From assembly GCA_023935145.1 (NCBI GenBank), contig CM043700.1, forward strand, positions 70,962,120-71,026,119: a stretch of 64,000 nucleotides of DNA, in the 5' to 3' direction. The notes under the pieces are model-generated. The model saw only the letters and a program-made list of their open reading frames with translations, made no database searches and was not told where the DNA came from. Numbering within the stretch: the stretch's first letter is position 1; every line of letters begins with the position of its first letter. This document shows positions 32,738-44,641 of the stretch, piece by piece. The position numbers and the translations under genes were made by a program. Source of the DNA: Bretschneidera sinensis. Taxonomy: Eukaryota > Streptophyta > Magnoliopsida > Brassicales > Akaniaceae.

Positions 32738-33475
32738 CAACTTAGATTGAAAAATAATGTTTTGTGAATGTATTTAACGGGTTAGATTGAGTAGTTGTAC
32801 ACCGTTGTGGTTAAATGTACTTATTAGGTGGAATTCCACATATTTAATGCTTGAGACTTGAGAGTACATTATTTTATTGTAATTACTTTGGTAATTTGGC
32901 AATGGTAGCATTGTCATTGCCAAACTACCAAAAGTATTATATAAAAAAATGTTTGACGATGGTAGATGCTTATTCCAATTGTAATTCAACAAATGTTTAG
33001 TGGTCAATGGTTGGAAGCATTCAGGAAGTTATTTTTTTATGAGATTACCATTCTTTTTTTTCTTCTGAATTTGATATCCTACCGCCAATTTGTACTTTGA
33101 AAATATTTGGAGAATTGAGTTGTGCCTACTAGAGGCGATGGAGACTTGGAGAGCCCGGATATTTGCATAAGGAATGTGACTGAAGAAATGAAAAAGAAAT
33201 TTGACAAATATTGGAACTAATATAGTTTATTGCTTGCTTTTGCTATAGTACTTGATCTTCATTATAAATTAAAGTTTGTGAATTATCGTTTTTAAAAAAT
33301 TGTATTCTGATGATGCAACTGTATAAGAAAAGTTTAATGAAGTGCACGTGATGGGTTATATATGCTTTTCATAGAGTATGCAAAGAGTAATACATCTTTG
33401 TACATGTTTGCACCTAAGAGAGTAGCATTGGTGGAGGTGGTGGGCAACGTATGGTGGAGGTGGTGGGCAACGTAG
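32738..33475 (+). pseudogene. hAT transposase pseudogene, C-terminal half
   Basis: It continues the hAT relic after the copia insertion. Broken + frames show RLKNNVL (32742-32765), then a long decayed stretch. Recognisable words are ITILFFSSEFDILPPICTLKIF (about 33045-33110), NVTEEMKKKFDKYWN and YSLLLAFAIVLDLHYKLKFV (about 33170-33280). They match the central helical part of plant hAT transposases, where KKFDKYW precedes the conserved LDPRYKL motif. Stops and frameshifts are frequent. It ends near a 23 bp tandem duplication. Confidence 0.75.
33429..33474 (+). repeat. 23 bp tandem duplication
   Basis: Two exact copies of a 23 bp unit starting TGGTGGAGGTGGTGGGCAAC. It lies at the end of the hAT relic, and the second copy is followed by GGCACGACG. 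Confidence 0.95.
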
Positions 33476-35269
33476 GCACGACGTGTTGAGTTTAGTTTTT
33501 ATATGCTTTCATTTTAAATTGTTTTTTTATTGATATCTTTATTTGTTTACTTATTACTGTTGTACTGTCATGATACAAGATACATAGTTAAATTTTTTTT
33601 GGGTATTGGTAGTTAATTTCATGACACTTTTTTTTTATTCTTAGAATTTTGATCACATCGACTCATTGGACTGGGATTCATTAAAGACAGATTTAAAGTT
33701 CGTTTGGAACCAAATGAAAATTAAATAAAATAAATTGAAATGAATCGTTATGTTTGATTTTTTTATTTTAAATTATAGAACTCATTTGAATTCTCATATT
33801 TAAAAGGTTTGAAATAAATGAAAAATTCAAAAGATAAAAAAAAAAAAAAAAAAAAAAAAAGAGAGAGAAGGAAGAGGGAGAAGATAGAAAGGAGAAAGAG
33901 AAAAGTAGAGTTTTAAGCAACTGGAGAAGCTCTTCTCCATGAAAATGTGGAAGTTTTGATTATAACTCGCAGTTGAATATTTGGATATTATGGTAAGTTG
34001 AATATGAATGATTTTTTTAGATTATGTGGTATTTATCAAAATAACATTATTTTTTTATATAATGTTGTAATAACCTATCGGTTGTTTACATGATTAGTTT
34101 TTTTTTTATATATATTTCATTGTTTATCCTAGAATATGATGATAAAAATTGGGTATGAGTGTGGACCTTTCAGCTATCATTGGTGGTGGAGGATACAGAG
34201 CTTCTAATATTATCAAGGGATTTTTGGTTCGTCTTGTACCACAAAACTTGATTTAATTTTTTTTTTCTTTTGTAGGGTTTGAAGTATTTGAATGCATCTT
34301 TGAAGTCCAAGGTGCTCTTTTTGGATACACTGAGGCATTAATTTTTTTTTTAAGTTGATGAATTTCATTTAGTTTGGCCTTTTATTAAGAGGTACCTAGG
34401 GGACGTGGGTTTTGGATAAAAGTAAACTACAAATATTTTTTTTTGGTTGAACGTACTTACATTTGTTGGAAAGAATATCATTTTTAATAATTTGAAAAAA
34501 AATTTAAATATAATATTGAATGAATATCATGTTATCTATAATGTTGATGTACTATTCATTTAATAATGCATTTGAAAAATAATTTTCTTAAATTACTAAA
34601 AAAGATCTTAGTTCTGTTTGTTAATATTTATTTTTTTTTAATGCTTTCCAATCTTGACAATCATATTCCAACCGTCAAAGGAATCTGAAGGACAACTTGG
34701 AGTGTGATGTTGGTCTTTCGCGTTCCCTGATTGATCACAATACCAAACGTCTTCATTGCAACGGATTTTGATTGATATTCCATTCCAGCTGATACCAAAC
34801 AGGGTACAAACGCTCAAATTTGACTAGTTAAATGTATTTCACGACAATCAGATGCTAAAGATGCAAACTCAATGTGTACAATAAAGGTGATTTAGTTATG
34901 TACGATTGTTTGGTGATTGCTTGATGCTCATGCGCCCAACAGGTTCAGATATTTGGTTGGTAAGAGCACAAGGATCATAAACAATTATTGGGCAATTACT
35001 GACACTTAAAACAATGTTCAACAAGATAAGATCATTCGATTATCACAAAAAAAAAAAAAAAAAAAAAAAGTGTAACAAAATCATTCAATTACCCAAATGA
35101 AAAAAGTACCAACAAATGCAGATCCGGAGATTATTAACATTCCAATCTATTGCTGATCTTTCTTGGCAGCATCAGCATTTAAAACAATGAACCTTATGAA
35201 AATTATCTCATGATAGAACTTCAGAACTATCATAAATCACTTCATGTTAAAAAAAAATGGTATAAATGT
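33476..35269 (+). other. AT-rich intergenic DNA, no gene seen
   Basis: No supported coding region. It has a run of about 24 A followed by GA repeats at 33837-33870 and a second A run at 35047-35069. Much of it is AT-rich low-complexity sequence. The HCC1 3' end and untranslated region begin from about 35269 downward on the minus strand. Confidence 0.6.
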
Positions 35270-37390
35270 CTACTTCTTGTATTTATTTCTCTCTTTGATT
35301 ATGCCATCAGCAAGTGAATCGACAACATTATTCCCAAAAAACTTCACGAATTTCATTTTGGGATCCATCAAGTACCTGCATAAGACAATAGTCATACCAG
35401 AATAAATCAGACGGTTGTTAGAGTGAGAAATAATTGTAATATGCATTATGCATTCTGCATTGCCAATGCAAGAACAAAAAAACCTATCATATACTCCATA
35501 AGAAGACATGGATCATGCCCGCTTATAAAATGCACACAATCACATTGTTGGTGACAATCAAATGCAATTGTGATAAGTATATCAGCTCTAAATTGTTGAC
35601 AAGATTAATTTAGAAACACTTCAATACCATACAGAAAAGATGAGAGTCGAAAAGTATTCACAATTCATTGATGTCAACGGTATAATTTCCAATTGACCTG
35701 CAACAACTTCCATTCAGAATACCTGATATTTCCTCTTGTCAAGACTTTGCACCTTCATTACATAAGTGACTAACCAAATCAAATCAAGATCAATATATAT
35801 CCCCTTTTGTTTTATTCAAACTTCATATAAAGTTCATCTCTAACACCATACATTTACTTTCAACTTGCTCCAAATTATTTTTCCTCTTGTGGAACAATAA
35901 TATGATTTCCACAACAATCTTAATTTAATACAGACAATTCATGTTATGCAGATAAGACCCAAGGGAGGAATAAAGGGGAAAAAAGAGAGACAAAGGTGTT
36001 GCAATTATAAAAGACAATACACTGCAGGGAAAATCAATTAATCAAGAACTAATTGCATATTAATTCGGTGCAAAAAAATTGCAAATTTTTTTACTCCACA
36101 CCACAAGACAATAATGAAAAAATAAAAAATAAAAAAAGGGAAGAAGAAAAGTAAGACTCAGAAAGAATTGTGTTTCAGTTCACGCAAGCACGTATACTAA
36201 AACATGACAATTTTGTATAGCAGGCACATATATAACGTCAATATGCATAAGAAACTAAAACGTACATGACTATGGAGTGATCAACAAGATAATCTGAGTC
36301 TTCCTCTGCTGTCTTCATATAATAAACTCAGTAAGAACGAGCAACTCACTTTATTTCTTCTGGGCTTCCAGTTAATCCAATTAATTTTGACTAAAACTCT
36401 GGATCAATGAAAAAAATTACAGAGACATACTTAGATCAATGAAAATATAATTAGCACATCTATCCTCAGAAATGTATGAAGAAGCACCTTTTACATATTC
36501 GCGTACTTGCTCAACAGTATCTCTTTCAGGATCAACAGAGATGAACACCAGCACAATTTCAATGCCAGCCTTTTCCTCTACAAATATAAGAACAAGAACA
36601 ATCACAAATTTTGCAACTATGTGACAACAAGAAAAAAATATCCATATCATAGACAATATTATATGTCAAAAATGTTGCCGGATTAATTTTGGGTAAAAAT
36701 TCCAACATCCCAGCCAACCCTTGACACCCACCATTCGTTATGATTCCAATAACCATTAGAAAGTCAAGGTCTAAGCAATACCCTCTATAGAGTGATGTCA
36801 TGATTTAAGAAATCACTCAAGTGTCCAACAAGCCCCGTGGCCTGCTCCAAATATGAATTTGTTTACAGACCAGAATTTTGTTCCTGAGCTGGATTCAGAA
36901 ACAGGGACAAAAAAGAAAGAAGAAAATTTGTTTGAACAAAGGAAGTTATAAAGTCCATTTTTTAGTTCTAAATCTACCAATTCCCTATCAAATTAAGACA
37001 CCAACTCACTTATTTTATCAACTGCAGCAGCTAGCTTTTGTAGCTCGTCGGGGCAGATATCAGGGCAGTGAGTGAAGCCAAAATATATCAGCGTCCATTT
37101 TCCCAAGAAGTCTTTCTCAGTCACACGTTTTCCATCATCATTTATGAGACTAAATGGGCCCCCAATGGCTGCTATTCCCACAGATGGTCCTTCTTTTACA
37201 GCCTTTGAAGCATTACTTATTTCTGCACGATAGAACTTTAGTCAATACATGTGAAAGAGAAGAAGAAACAATATAATACTAAAACTGATGAGACATAAAC
37301 TGCCACCGTAAATCAAAAGTCTACACATAATAAGTCTGAGATATAGAAGCATGATCAACCAATGCAACAGAAGTACAAGTTTGAACTTCA

Positions 37391-37733
37391 TGTTAGGCTA
37401 TGTGTGGAGCCTAGTGGTTTTTTTTTCTTGTCCAATCTGGTGTTTTCAGCACTGTTTGGTATCTGTTTTATTTTAACCCGGAAATATAAGGGTTTCATCT
37501 TATTCTTTTATGTAAGTGAGTGAGCCGTCTTTTTTTTGTGAATACTGTGAGGGGTGTCTAGGGGTGAGAGCTCCTTGTATTGTTCTTCAAGACATAGTGA
37601 AATCGCTGCAACTCCGTGGACGTAACCCGAGTTTGGGTGAACCACGTAAATCTATGTGTTGTGTGTTTGTCTTTGATTTATTTCTATATTCGCATCTCAA
37701 GATCCGTAGGGATAAGGTAGTTTAACCCTAACA
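37391..37733 (+). repeat. 5' LTR of copia B
   Basis: TGTTAGGCTATGTGTGGAGC to TAACCCTAACA, 343 bp. It is followed by the primer site TGGTATCAGAGCT at 37737. Confidence 0.95.
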
Positions 37734-37736
37734 ATT

Positions 37737-37749
37737 GGTATCAGAGCTA
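37737..37749 (+). promoter_or_regulatory. Primer binding site, initiator tRNA-Met type
   Basis: TGGTATCAGAGCT lies three bases after the 5' LTR end, as is usual for plant copia elements. Confidence 0.93.
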
Positions 37750-37770
37750 TTGGTTTTTTGAGTGGGAGCG

Positions 37771-38803
37771 ATGGCCGGAGAAGAAGGAAAGGCGACAGGA
37801 ATCGAGAAATTCGATGGCACAGATTTTGGGTATTGGAGGATGCAAATCAAGGATTATCTCTATGGGAAGAAATTACATTTGCCTCTGTTAGGGGCAAAGC
37901 CAGATAGTATGAAAGAAGACGAATGGAATCTTCTTGATAGATAGGTACTGGGAGTTATTCGATTAACTCTATCAAGATCAGTTGCGCACAATGTTATGAA
38001 GGAGAAGACCACCAAGGATATGATGGCGGCTTTGTCCAATATGTATGAAAAACCGTCGGCTAACAACAAAGTGCATCTGATGAAAAAGTTGTTCAATTTG
38101 AAGATGGCGGAAAGTACCCCTGTTGCGCAGCATCTGAATGAGTTCAATACAATTGTTAATCAATTGTCCTCTGTTGAGATTGATTTTGATGATGAGATCC
38201 ATGCTTTAATTGTTTTGGCTTCTTTGCCAAACAGTTAGGAAGCCATAAGAATGGCGGTGAGCAATTCTGCAGGGAAGAATAAACTCAAATATAAAGATAT
38301 TCGGGATTTGATTTTAAGCGAGGAGGTTCGCAAGAGAGATGCGGGTGAAACCTCGGGTTCTGGTTCCGCTTTAAATCTTGAGACAAGAGGTAAAGCACAG
38401 GATAGAAATTCCAATCGGAGTAGATCAAAATCCAGAAGAGGAGGTAGGAGTAAATCCAGATCTGGACGACAACTGGAATGCTGGAATTGTGGCAAGACTG
38501 GCCACTTTAAGAAAAATTGTAGAGAACCGCAGAAGAAAAGGAATGAGAACGATACTGCAAATGTTGTGACAGAAGAACTACAGGATGCCCTATTACTTTC
38601 TGTTGACAGTCCCATTGACTCTTGGGTTTTGGACTCAGGAGCTTCTTTCCATACCACTGCACACCGAGAAATCATGGAGCACTATGTGACAGGTGATTTT
38701 GGGAAGGTATATTTGGTTGATGGAGAAGCCTTGAATATTGTGGGTATGGGAAACGTTCGCATTAAATTGCCGAATGGGTCTGTGTGGTTGATACAGAAAG
38801 TGT
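37771..38803 (+). pseudogene. Copia B gag, zinc knuckle and protease
   Basis: Gag starts at 37771 (MAGEEGKATGIEKFDGTDFG) and continues with MYEKPSANNKVHLMKKLF, HLNEFNTIVNQLSS and LKYKDIRDLILSEEVRKR. A basic Arg/Ser tail and a perfect CCHC knuckle (CWNCGKTGHFKKNC, 38479-38520) follow. The protease word is WVLDSGASFHTT (38622-38657), with intact catalytic Asp. Stops at 37942-37944 and 38236-38238 break gag, and TAA at 38803 breaks the protease. Lesions are few, so this part could have been active until recently. Confidence 0.92.
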
Positions 38804-40284
38804 AACATGTTCCAAAATTGATGAGGAACTTGATCTCTGTAGGACAGCTTGATGCTGAAGGTCACACGGTGACATTTGGGGCTGGTACTTGGAAGATTAC
38901 AAAGGGAGCCATGGTAGTGGCTCATGGAACAAAAACGAGTACTCTGTACATGACCTCAAGTGTGAGAGATACTATTGCAGTGGTTGATGCAAAAGTTTAT
39001 ACAAACCTATGGCATCGCAGGCTTGGTCAGATGAGCCAAAAAGGGATGAAAGTGATGCTGTCTAAAGGGAAACTGCCAGAGTTGAAATCCCTTGACTTTG
39101 ATTTGTGTGAGAGCTGCATTATTGGGAAACAGAGAAAGGTCAGTTTCTTGAAAGGAGGCAGAACTCCAAAGTCTGAAAAATTGGTGTTGGTACACACAGA
39201 TTTGTGGGGAGCTTCCCCAGTTGCATCTCTTGGAGGTTCGCGGTATTATATCACATTTATTGATGACTCAAGCAGGAAGGTATGGATTTATTTTCTGAAA
39301 AATAAATATGAGGTATTTGAGACCTTTAAGAAATGGAAGGCCATGGTTGAGACTGAAACAGGTTTAAAGGTAAATGTTTGAGGTCTGATAATGATGGAGA
39401 GTACATAGATTGGGGGGTTTAGAGAATTTTGTGCTGCTAATGGGATTAGGATGGAGAAGACTATTCCCGGGACACCACAACAGAATGGTGTGGCTAAGCG
39501 CATGAACAGAACCCTCAATGAGCGTGCTAGAAGTATGAGGTTGCATGCTGGGTTGCCAGAAACTTTTTGGACCAATGCAGTTAGCACAGCGACTCACTTG
39601 ATAAATCGAGGACCATCAGTTCCTTTGGATTGCAGGATACCTGAAGAGGTATGGAGTGAAAATGAGGTAAACCTTTCTTACTTAAAAGTTTTTGGTTATT
39701 TAACTTATGTTCATATTGACTCTGATGCTCGCAGTAAGCTAGATGCTAAGTCCAGAAAATGTTTTTTTATTGGCTATGGTTATGAAGCTTTTGGTTATCG
39801 GTTTTGGGATAATCAAAATCGAAAAATCATCAGGAGTAGAAATGTGATTTTCAATGAACAGGTTATGTACAAAGACAGGTCAAGTGCAGAATCTGTTGTT
39901 ACAGGGCCAAAACCAAAGAAGTTTAAGTTTGTTGACTTAGATGAATTTTCTGAGAGCACAGTGCAGAGTAGGAGTCAGGAAAATGATGAGAATACAGAGC
40001 CACAAGTAGAACAGTGTACGCCCATAAGTGTTGTCCGAAGGTCTTCTAAGAACATTAGACCTCCACAGCGGTTCTCATCATCCTTGTTTTATATTTTGTT
40101 GACTGACAGTGGTGAGCCAGAATGTTATGATGAAGCTTTGCAGGTTAAAAATTCTAGCAAGTGGGAGTTGGCCATGAAGGATGAGATGGACTCACTGATG
40201 ACGAATCAGACGTGGGAACTAACTGAATTGCCAGAAGGGAAGAAAGCTTTACATAACAAATGGGTGTGCAGAGTAAAAGAATAG
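38804..40284 (+). pseudogene. Copia B integrase
   Basis: The zinc site is HRRLGQMSQKG ... LCESCIIGKQ (39013-39130). The catalytic core has VHTDLWGASP, YITFIDDSSRKVWIYFLK, a second aspartate region RSDNDGEY, and TPQQNGVAKRMNRTLNERAR. A single-base loss near 39375 shifts frame between the second aspartate and the preceding segment. The C-terminal part holds YLKVFGYLTYVHI, KCFFIGYGYEAFGYRFW and a Ser/Glu-rich linker. A TAG at 40282 ends the open stretch. Confidence 0.92.
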
Positions 40285-41661
40285 CATGATGGTAGCAAGC
40301 GCTACAAGGCCAGATTGGATGTGAAAGGGTTTCGACAGAAAGAGGGTGTTGATTACACAGATATTTTCTCTCCAGTTGTGAAGCTAACAACAATCAAGCT
40401 GGTACTGGGAATTGTGGATGCAGAGAACCTACATCTTGAGCAATTAGATGTGAAAACAGTATTCCTTCATGGTGATTTGGAGGAAGATATTTATATGCAT
40501 CAGCCACAAGGATATGCAGTGCAGGGAAAGGAAAATCAGGTTTGCAAACTGAGAATGAGTTTGTATGGATTGAAACAAGCTCCAAGACAATGGTACAAGA
40601 AGTTTGACAGCTTCATGTGTAGCACCGGGTTCACAAGGTGCCAGGCAGACCATTGTTGCTATGTTAAGAGTTTTGACAACTCTTATATCCTATTACTTTT
40701 GTATGTGGATGATATGCTCGTTGCAGGGTCTAACATTGAGAAGATTAATAATCTCAAGAGGTAGTTGTCAAAACAGTTTGCAATGAAGGATTTAAGTGTT
40801 GCAAAACAAATCTTTGGTATGAAAATCATCAGAGACAGAGTCAATGGGACTTTGAAACTTTCACAGACAAAGTATGTGAAGAAGGTTCTCAGTCGATTTA
40901 GCATGGATAGTGCTAAACCAGTGAGCACACCTTTGGCTAGTCATTTTAGACTATCTAAGGATCAGTCACCAAAGACAGAGCAGGAGCAGGACTACATGAG
41001 TAGGGTTCCCTATGCCTCAGCTATTGGAAATCTTATGTACGCCATGGTCTGCACAAGACCGGACATTGCACATGCAGTGGGAGTAGTGAGTAGGTACATG
41101 AGTAATCTGGGAAAACACCATTGGGAGGCAGTCAAATGGATCCTGAGGTATTTGAAAGGCACTTCAAATACATCTCTGTGCTTCACAAGGGCAGGTTTAA
41201 AACTGCAGGGTTTTGTGGATGCGGATTTAGCTGGTGATGTTAATAGCAGGAAGAGTACTACAGGGATTGTGTATACTCTGGGTGGTACAGCTGTAAGTTG
41301 GGCTTCTAAGTTGCAGAAGATCGTTGCTCTCTCTACTACAGAAGCTGAGTATGTAGCCATAACTGAAGCTGGGAAGGAAATGGTTTGGTTACAGGGTCTC
41401 TTGGATGAGCTGGGTAAGAAGAATGAGAAGGGTACTCTACATAGTGATAGTAGTGCTGTTTTTCTTGCTAAGAATCCGGTGTTTCATTCCAGGACGAAGC
41501 ATATACAGTTGAGATATCACTTTATTCGCTATTTTCTCGACAGTGAACAGTTAGTACTGGAGAAGATTCGTGAAACTGAGAATCTAGCAGATATGTTGAC
41601 TAAGGGTGTCACTATTGAGAAATTGAAGTTGTGCTCAGCTTCAGTTGGTCTTCAAGCTTGA
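40285..41661 (+). pseudogene. Copia B reverse transcriptase and RNase H
   Basis: RT shows RQKEGVDYTDIFSPVVKLTT, LDVKTVFLHGDLEEDIYM, LYGLKQAPRQWYKKFDSF and the catalytic YVDDMLVAGS (about 40699-40728). A TAG at 40762-40764 follows. RNase H runs to 41661 with GFVDADLAGD, STTEAEYVAITEAGKEMVWL and HSRTKHIQLRYHFIRYFL, and normal C-terminal TKGVTIEKLKL. All catalytic residues that can be read are conserved. Only one stop lies inside this part, in RT. Confidence 0.93.
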
Positions 41662-41752
41662 GGACAGGTGAATGAGTTACGGCGATGGTTGCTTTGTTTG
41701 AAGGCATGTGGTGCTTGGTGTTGGTGATTGGACCAGTCTCCAAGTGGGAGAT

Positions 41753-42109
41753 TGTTAGGCTATGTGTGGAGCCTGATGGTTTTTTTTTCTTGTCCAATCT
41801 GGTGTTTTCAGCACTGTTTGGTATCTGTTTTATTTTAACCTGGAAATATAAGAGTTTCATCTTATTCTTTTGTGTAAGTGAGTGAGCCGTCTTTTTTTTT
41901 TGTGAATACTGTGAGGGGTGTCTAGGGGTGAGACCTTCTTGTATTGTTCTTCAAGACATAGTGAAATCGCTGCAACTCCGTGGACGTAATCCGAGTTTTG
42001 GTGAACCACGTAAATCTGTGTGCTGTGTGTTTGTCTTTCATTTATTTCTATTTTCTTCTCTATATTCGCATCTCAAGATCTATAGGGATAGGGTAGTTTA
42101 ACCCTAACA
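41753..42109 (+). repeat. 3' LTR of copia B
   Basis: 357 bp, preceded by the purine tract CAAGTGGGAGAT. It differs from the 5' LTR at roughly fifteen to twenty sites by eye, plus a short insertion (TTTTCTTCTC, about 42050). Confidence 0.95.
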
Positions 42110-43253
42110 CTTCAATATTCTTCTTCACCTCCAATCAGAACCAACGCAAGAAATTTGATGACATATATGATAAAAACAAAGATCATAAATGTATATACAG
42201 TATTAAAAAGATTGATGACCACAAGGCTGGAAGGGTTCATCGAATATCTGTTACCAACTTAGATGCATATCAATCAATGGGCAGAACTAATTGAAACTAT
42301 ATCAGATGTTGACAGAAGTTAATATGAGCTTGACAGCACTAAAAACTAGATCACTCAACAAATTAAATAAGTCATCTGGCATGTATCCGCTTAGTGTCAT
42401 GAGCTTCACTAGCATATTACTGTAAACAAGGGCTAGTTATTCATGTGCTTGTGTTCTTAATCCCTATAATAAAATAACATTCTCAAGATGAAACATTAAA
42501 CTATATCCAACTCACCATAGAAGTGTACCTTCAATATGGCCTTTTTTTTTCCTTGTCATAGTAGTAGATGATTCCACCTCCGGTGGTAATCAGCAACAGA
42601 AAGCTCAACCAAGAAACAGGCTGCAAATTACATTCAATCAAACTAACTCAACAAAAGATTCTCTAATAAAGAATTCGACTAGAAACTTATCAACAAAAAC
42701 CATAAGAAAAAATTACCCCACCACGAACATGTTTTCCAGTGCTACTCTTCTGTGAAACACCAGACTTCTCGTCGCCTCCACCAGAACTCTTTGATTCTCG
42801 ATTTTCCGTACTAACAGTAACATTTATAGTACGAGTAGTAAACAAACATCTTTGGCTAATCTCCCAAAATTGGATCCGAGTACCAATAGGTATAACCTGG
42901 CGAATTTTTTTATGAAAATAGAAACATAAATATAAATTTTTAGCGACTAAAGAGAGGATGAGAGGAGAGGACTGGGATATGGAGGTGAAACGAACCGATT
43001 GATGAAGCGTATCGGTGATTGGCGACTGAGGCATCGACGATCTGCAATGGCTTAAAGTGTGGAAATGGAGACATCGATGGATGTTTCGTAGACGATTTGC
43101 GCTTCTCGATACAAGGGTCGCCATAGCTGCTGTTTCTTCTTGACAATTCACAACAAATCAGGGGTCCTTTGCAAGGCTTATACTACCCACTAATATCACG
43201 TAATTCGTCTGGCATTCCTTCCTTTGCAAGGCTCACTTGATAAAAGTAACCAG

Positions 43254-43966
43254 TAGGGGTGGAATCGAGTTGGTGTTTAACTTCAGCTCGAGAGTTAAAA
43301 ATTAATCTAGTTAAAAGATTAAGAGTTAAAGTTTTGAGTCTAGTTTGAACTTAATTTTTGAGTTTTAGGTCAGACTCAATAAAAATTGTTAAACACAAGC
43401 ATTATGAAGTTATAGTTATAATTTTAATTTTGTTTATAATATTTAAATAAATAATGTATATTAAAATTATTAATTCAATCCAACTGGTTCATGAGTTTGT
43501 TGAATCGAGTTCAGCTTGGCCCAATTAATTATTATAGTCAAAATCATTCTTCGAACTCAATTTAATTTTGTTTTGAGTTGAGTTTTTTAAGTCGAACCTC
43601 TTGAACTAGTTGGGTTATTTGACATATTTCTATCCCTAAAAATAAGAGTGTGCAACGGTTCGGTGCATCCAACAGATCGAATCAAACCGATTGTTTGGTT
43701 ATTTTGAATTTTTATATCATTAGTTTAGTTTCGATTTAAATTTAAATTTTTCAAGAAACTATCATTTTGTTTTAATGTAATCAAACCGATAATTCGATCC
43801 TTCTATACATTTACTTTTTAAAAATATAATATCATATTTGTGAGTAAAAAATTGAAATTAATAAATGATGATTTATTGTAAAATATTACCTTTATAGTTA
43901 ATATAGTTGAACCAAATTTTAAATTTAAAAATAAAGTTAAATAAAATTAAAAACCAAACCAATTTG
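43254..43966. mobile_element. Candidate hAT-like MITE region upstream of HCC1
   Basis: No coding sequence. A segment bounded by TAGGGGTGGAA (43254) and TTTCTATCCCTA (ending 43637) has imperfect inverted ends, as seen in plant hAT-type MITEs. It holds TCGAGTT/TTGAGTC-rich DNA. A second decayed unit (GTGTGCAACGGTTCGGTGC, from 43646) of the same general type follows. No matching 8 bp target duplication was found. Confidence 0.4.
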
Positions 43967-44627
43967 GGGCATGTTTGGTAACAGTTTTCAGTTTTCAGTG
44001 TTCGAAAACTGTTTTCAGAAAAAACTGTTTTCAAAAGGGTTTCTGAAAACAGTTTTATGATATTTTCTGAAGAAAACATATTAGGATAATTGTAACTCGA
44101 AAACTGTTTTGGAAACAGTTTTCAGTGAAATGTTGCTTGGATAATTTTATTTTGAAAACTGTTTTAAAAATAGAAAACTGTTTGGATTACACTTTCTTGT
44201 AATTGTTTTCAGTTTTCAGTGTTCAGTTTAAATTTTAATATCTACAATTAATTTTATTTCTCATATTTACTAAATATATTTTTTTAAGCACACACCAAAT
44301 ACTTGGAAATAATTAATATTTTTTTTTAAATGTTAATATTTTTTATATATCATCGATCAAACATGACAACACTCTTCCCCTGGTCATGTCATGTTAGTTT
44401 GTTAAATAAATTCTTAAAAATTAAAATAAAAATACAATACAACTTTCACAATTTGATAAAATATGAACAATTAACTCATCAAATACAATATTCAAGTTTG
44501 TTCAATATTTAAAAGATGGCATACTTTTATTCTTAAAAATAATACAGTTGAGGACAACTTTAAAATATAATATTCATTGATCAAATACAACTTTGATAAA
44601 TTGATAAAATGGAAATGAACGGCCCAA
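43967..44627 (-). repeat. Right arm of the ~660 bp dispersed inverted repeat
   Basis: Starts GGGCATGTTTGGTAACAG and ends GAACGGCCCAATA. It is the reverse complement of 1328-1985. The first 260 bp are rich in AAAACTGTTTTC and GTTTTCAGTTTTCAG words. It lies directly beside the aldo-keto reductase fragment. Confidence 0.75.
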
Positions 44628-44641
44628 TATTTCACCTCCAG

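Larger units (their letters stand above)
37391..42109 (+). mobile_element. Full-length copia element, family B (TNT1/Tork-like), in HCC1 intron 2
   Basis: 4719 bp with LTRs 37391-37733 and 41753-42109. CTTCA flanks it on both sides (37386-37390 and 42110-42114), a perfect target duplication. It lies antisense to HCC1. The gag, protease, integrase, RT and RNase H regions read through about 1300 codons broken by only five in-frame stops (near 37942, 38236, 38803, 40282 and 40762) and one frameshift (about 39375). It is the best-preserved element in the window and probably the youngest, but it cannot make an intact polyprotein. Confidence 0.95.
35270..43124 (-). pseudogene. HCC1: SCO1/HCC1-type mitochondrial copper chaperone gene, six exons, disabled
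   Basis: SCO proteins deliver copper to cytochrome c oxidase in the mitochondrial inner membrane. Exons on the minus strand are 43124-42717, 42620-42529, 37222-37010, 36577-36488, 36398-36266 and 35375-35270. Exon 1 gives a Ser/Arg-rich N-terminus like a targeting peptide, ending GKHVRGG. Exon 2 is the membrane span (PVSWLSFLLLITTGGGIIYY). Exon 3 has the thioredoxin-like core with copper site CPDIC ([15 protein letters not shown]), exon 4 FISVDPERDTVEQVREYVK, exon 5 the copper-binding His in DYLVDHSIV, and exon 6 the C-terminus. Exon 2 is 92 bp where phase needs 91 (extra base at about 42537-42541). Exon 5 has in-frame stops at 36391-36393, 36346-36348 and 36328-36330. Splice sites look intact. 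Intron 2 carries a 4.7 kb copia element. The start at 43124 fits homologues; an in-frame ATG lies at 43151. Confidence 0.85.
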
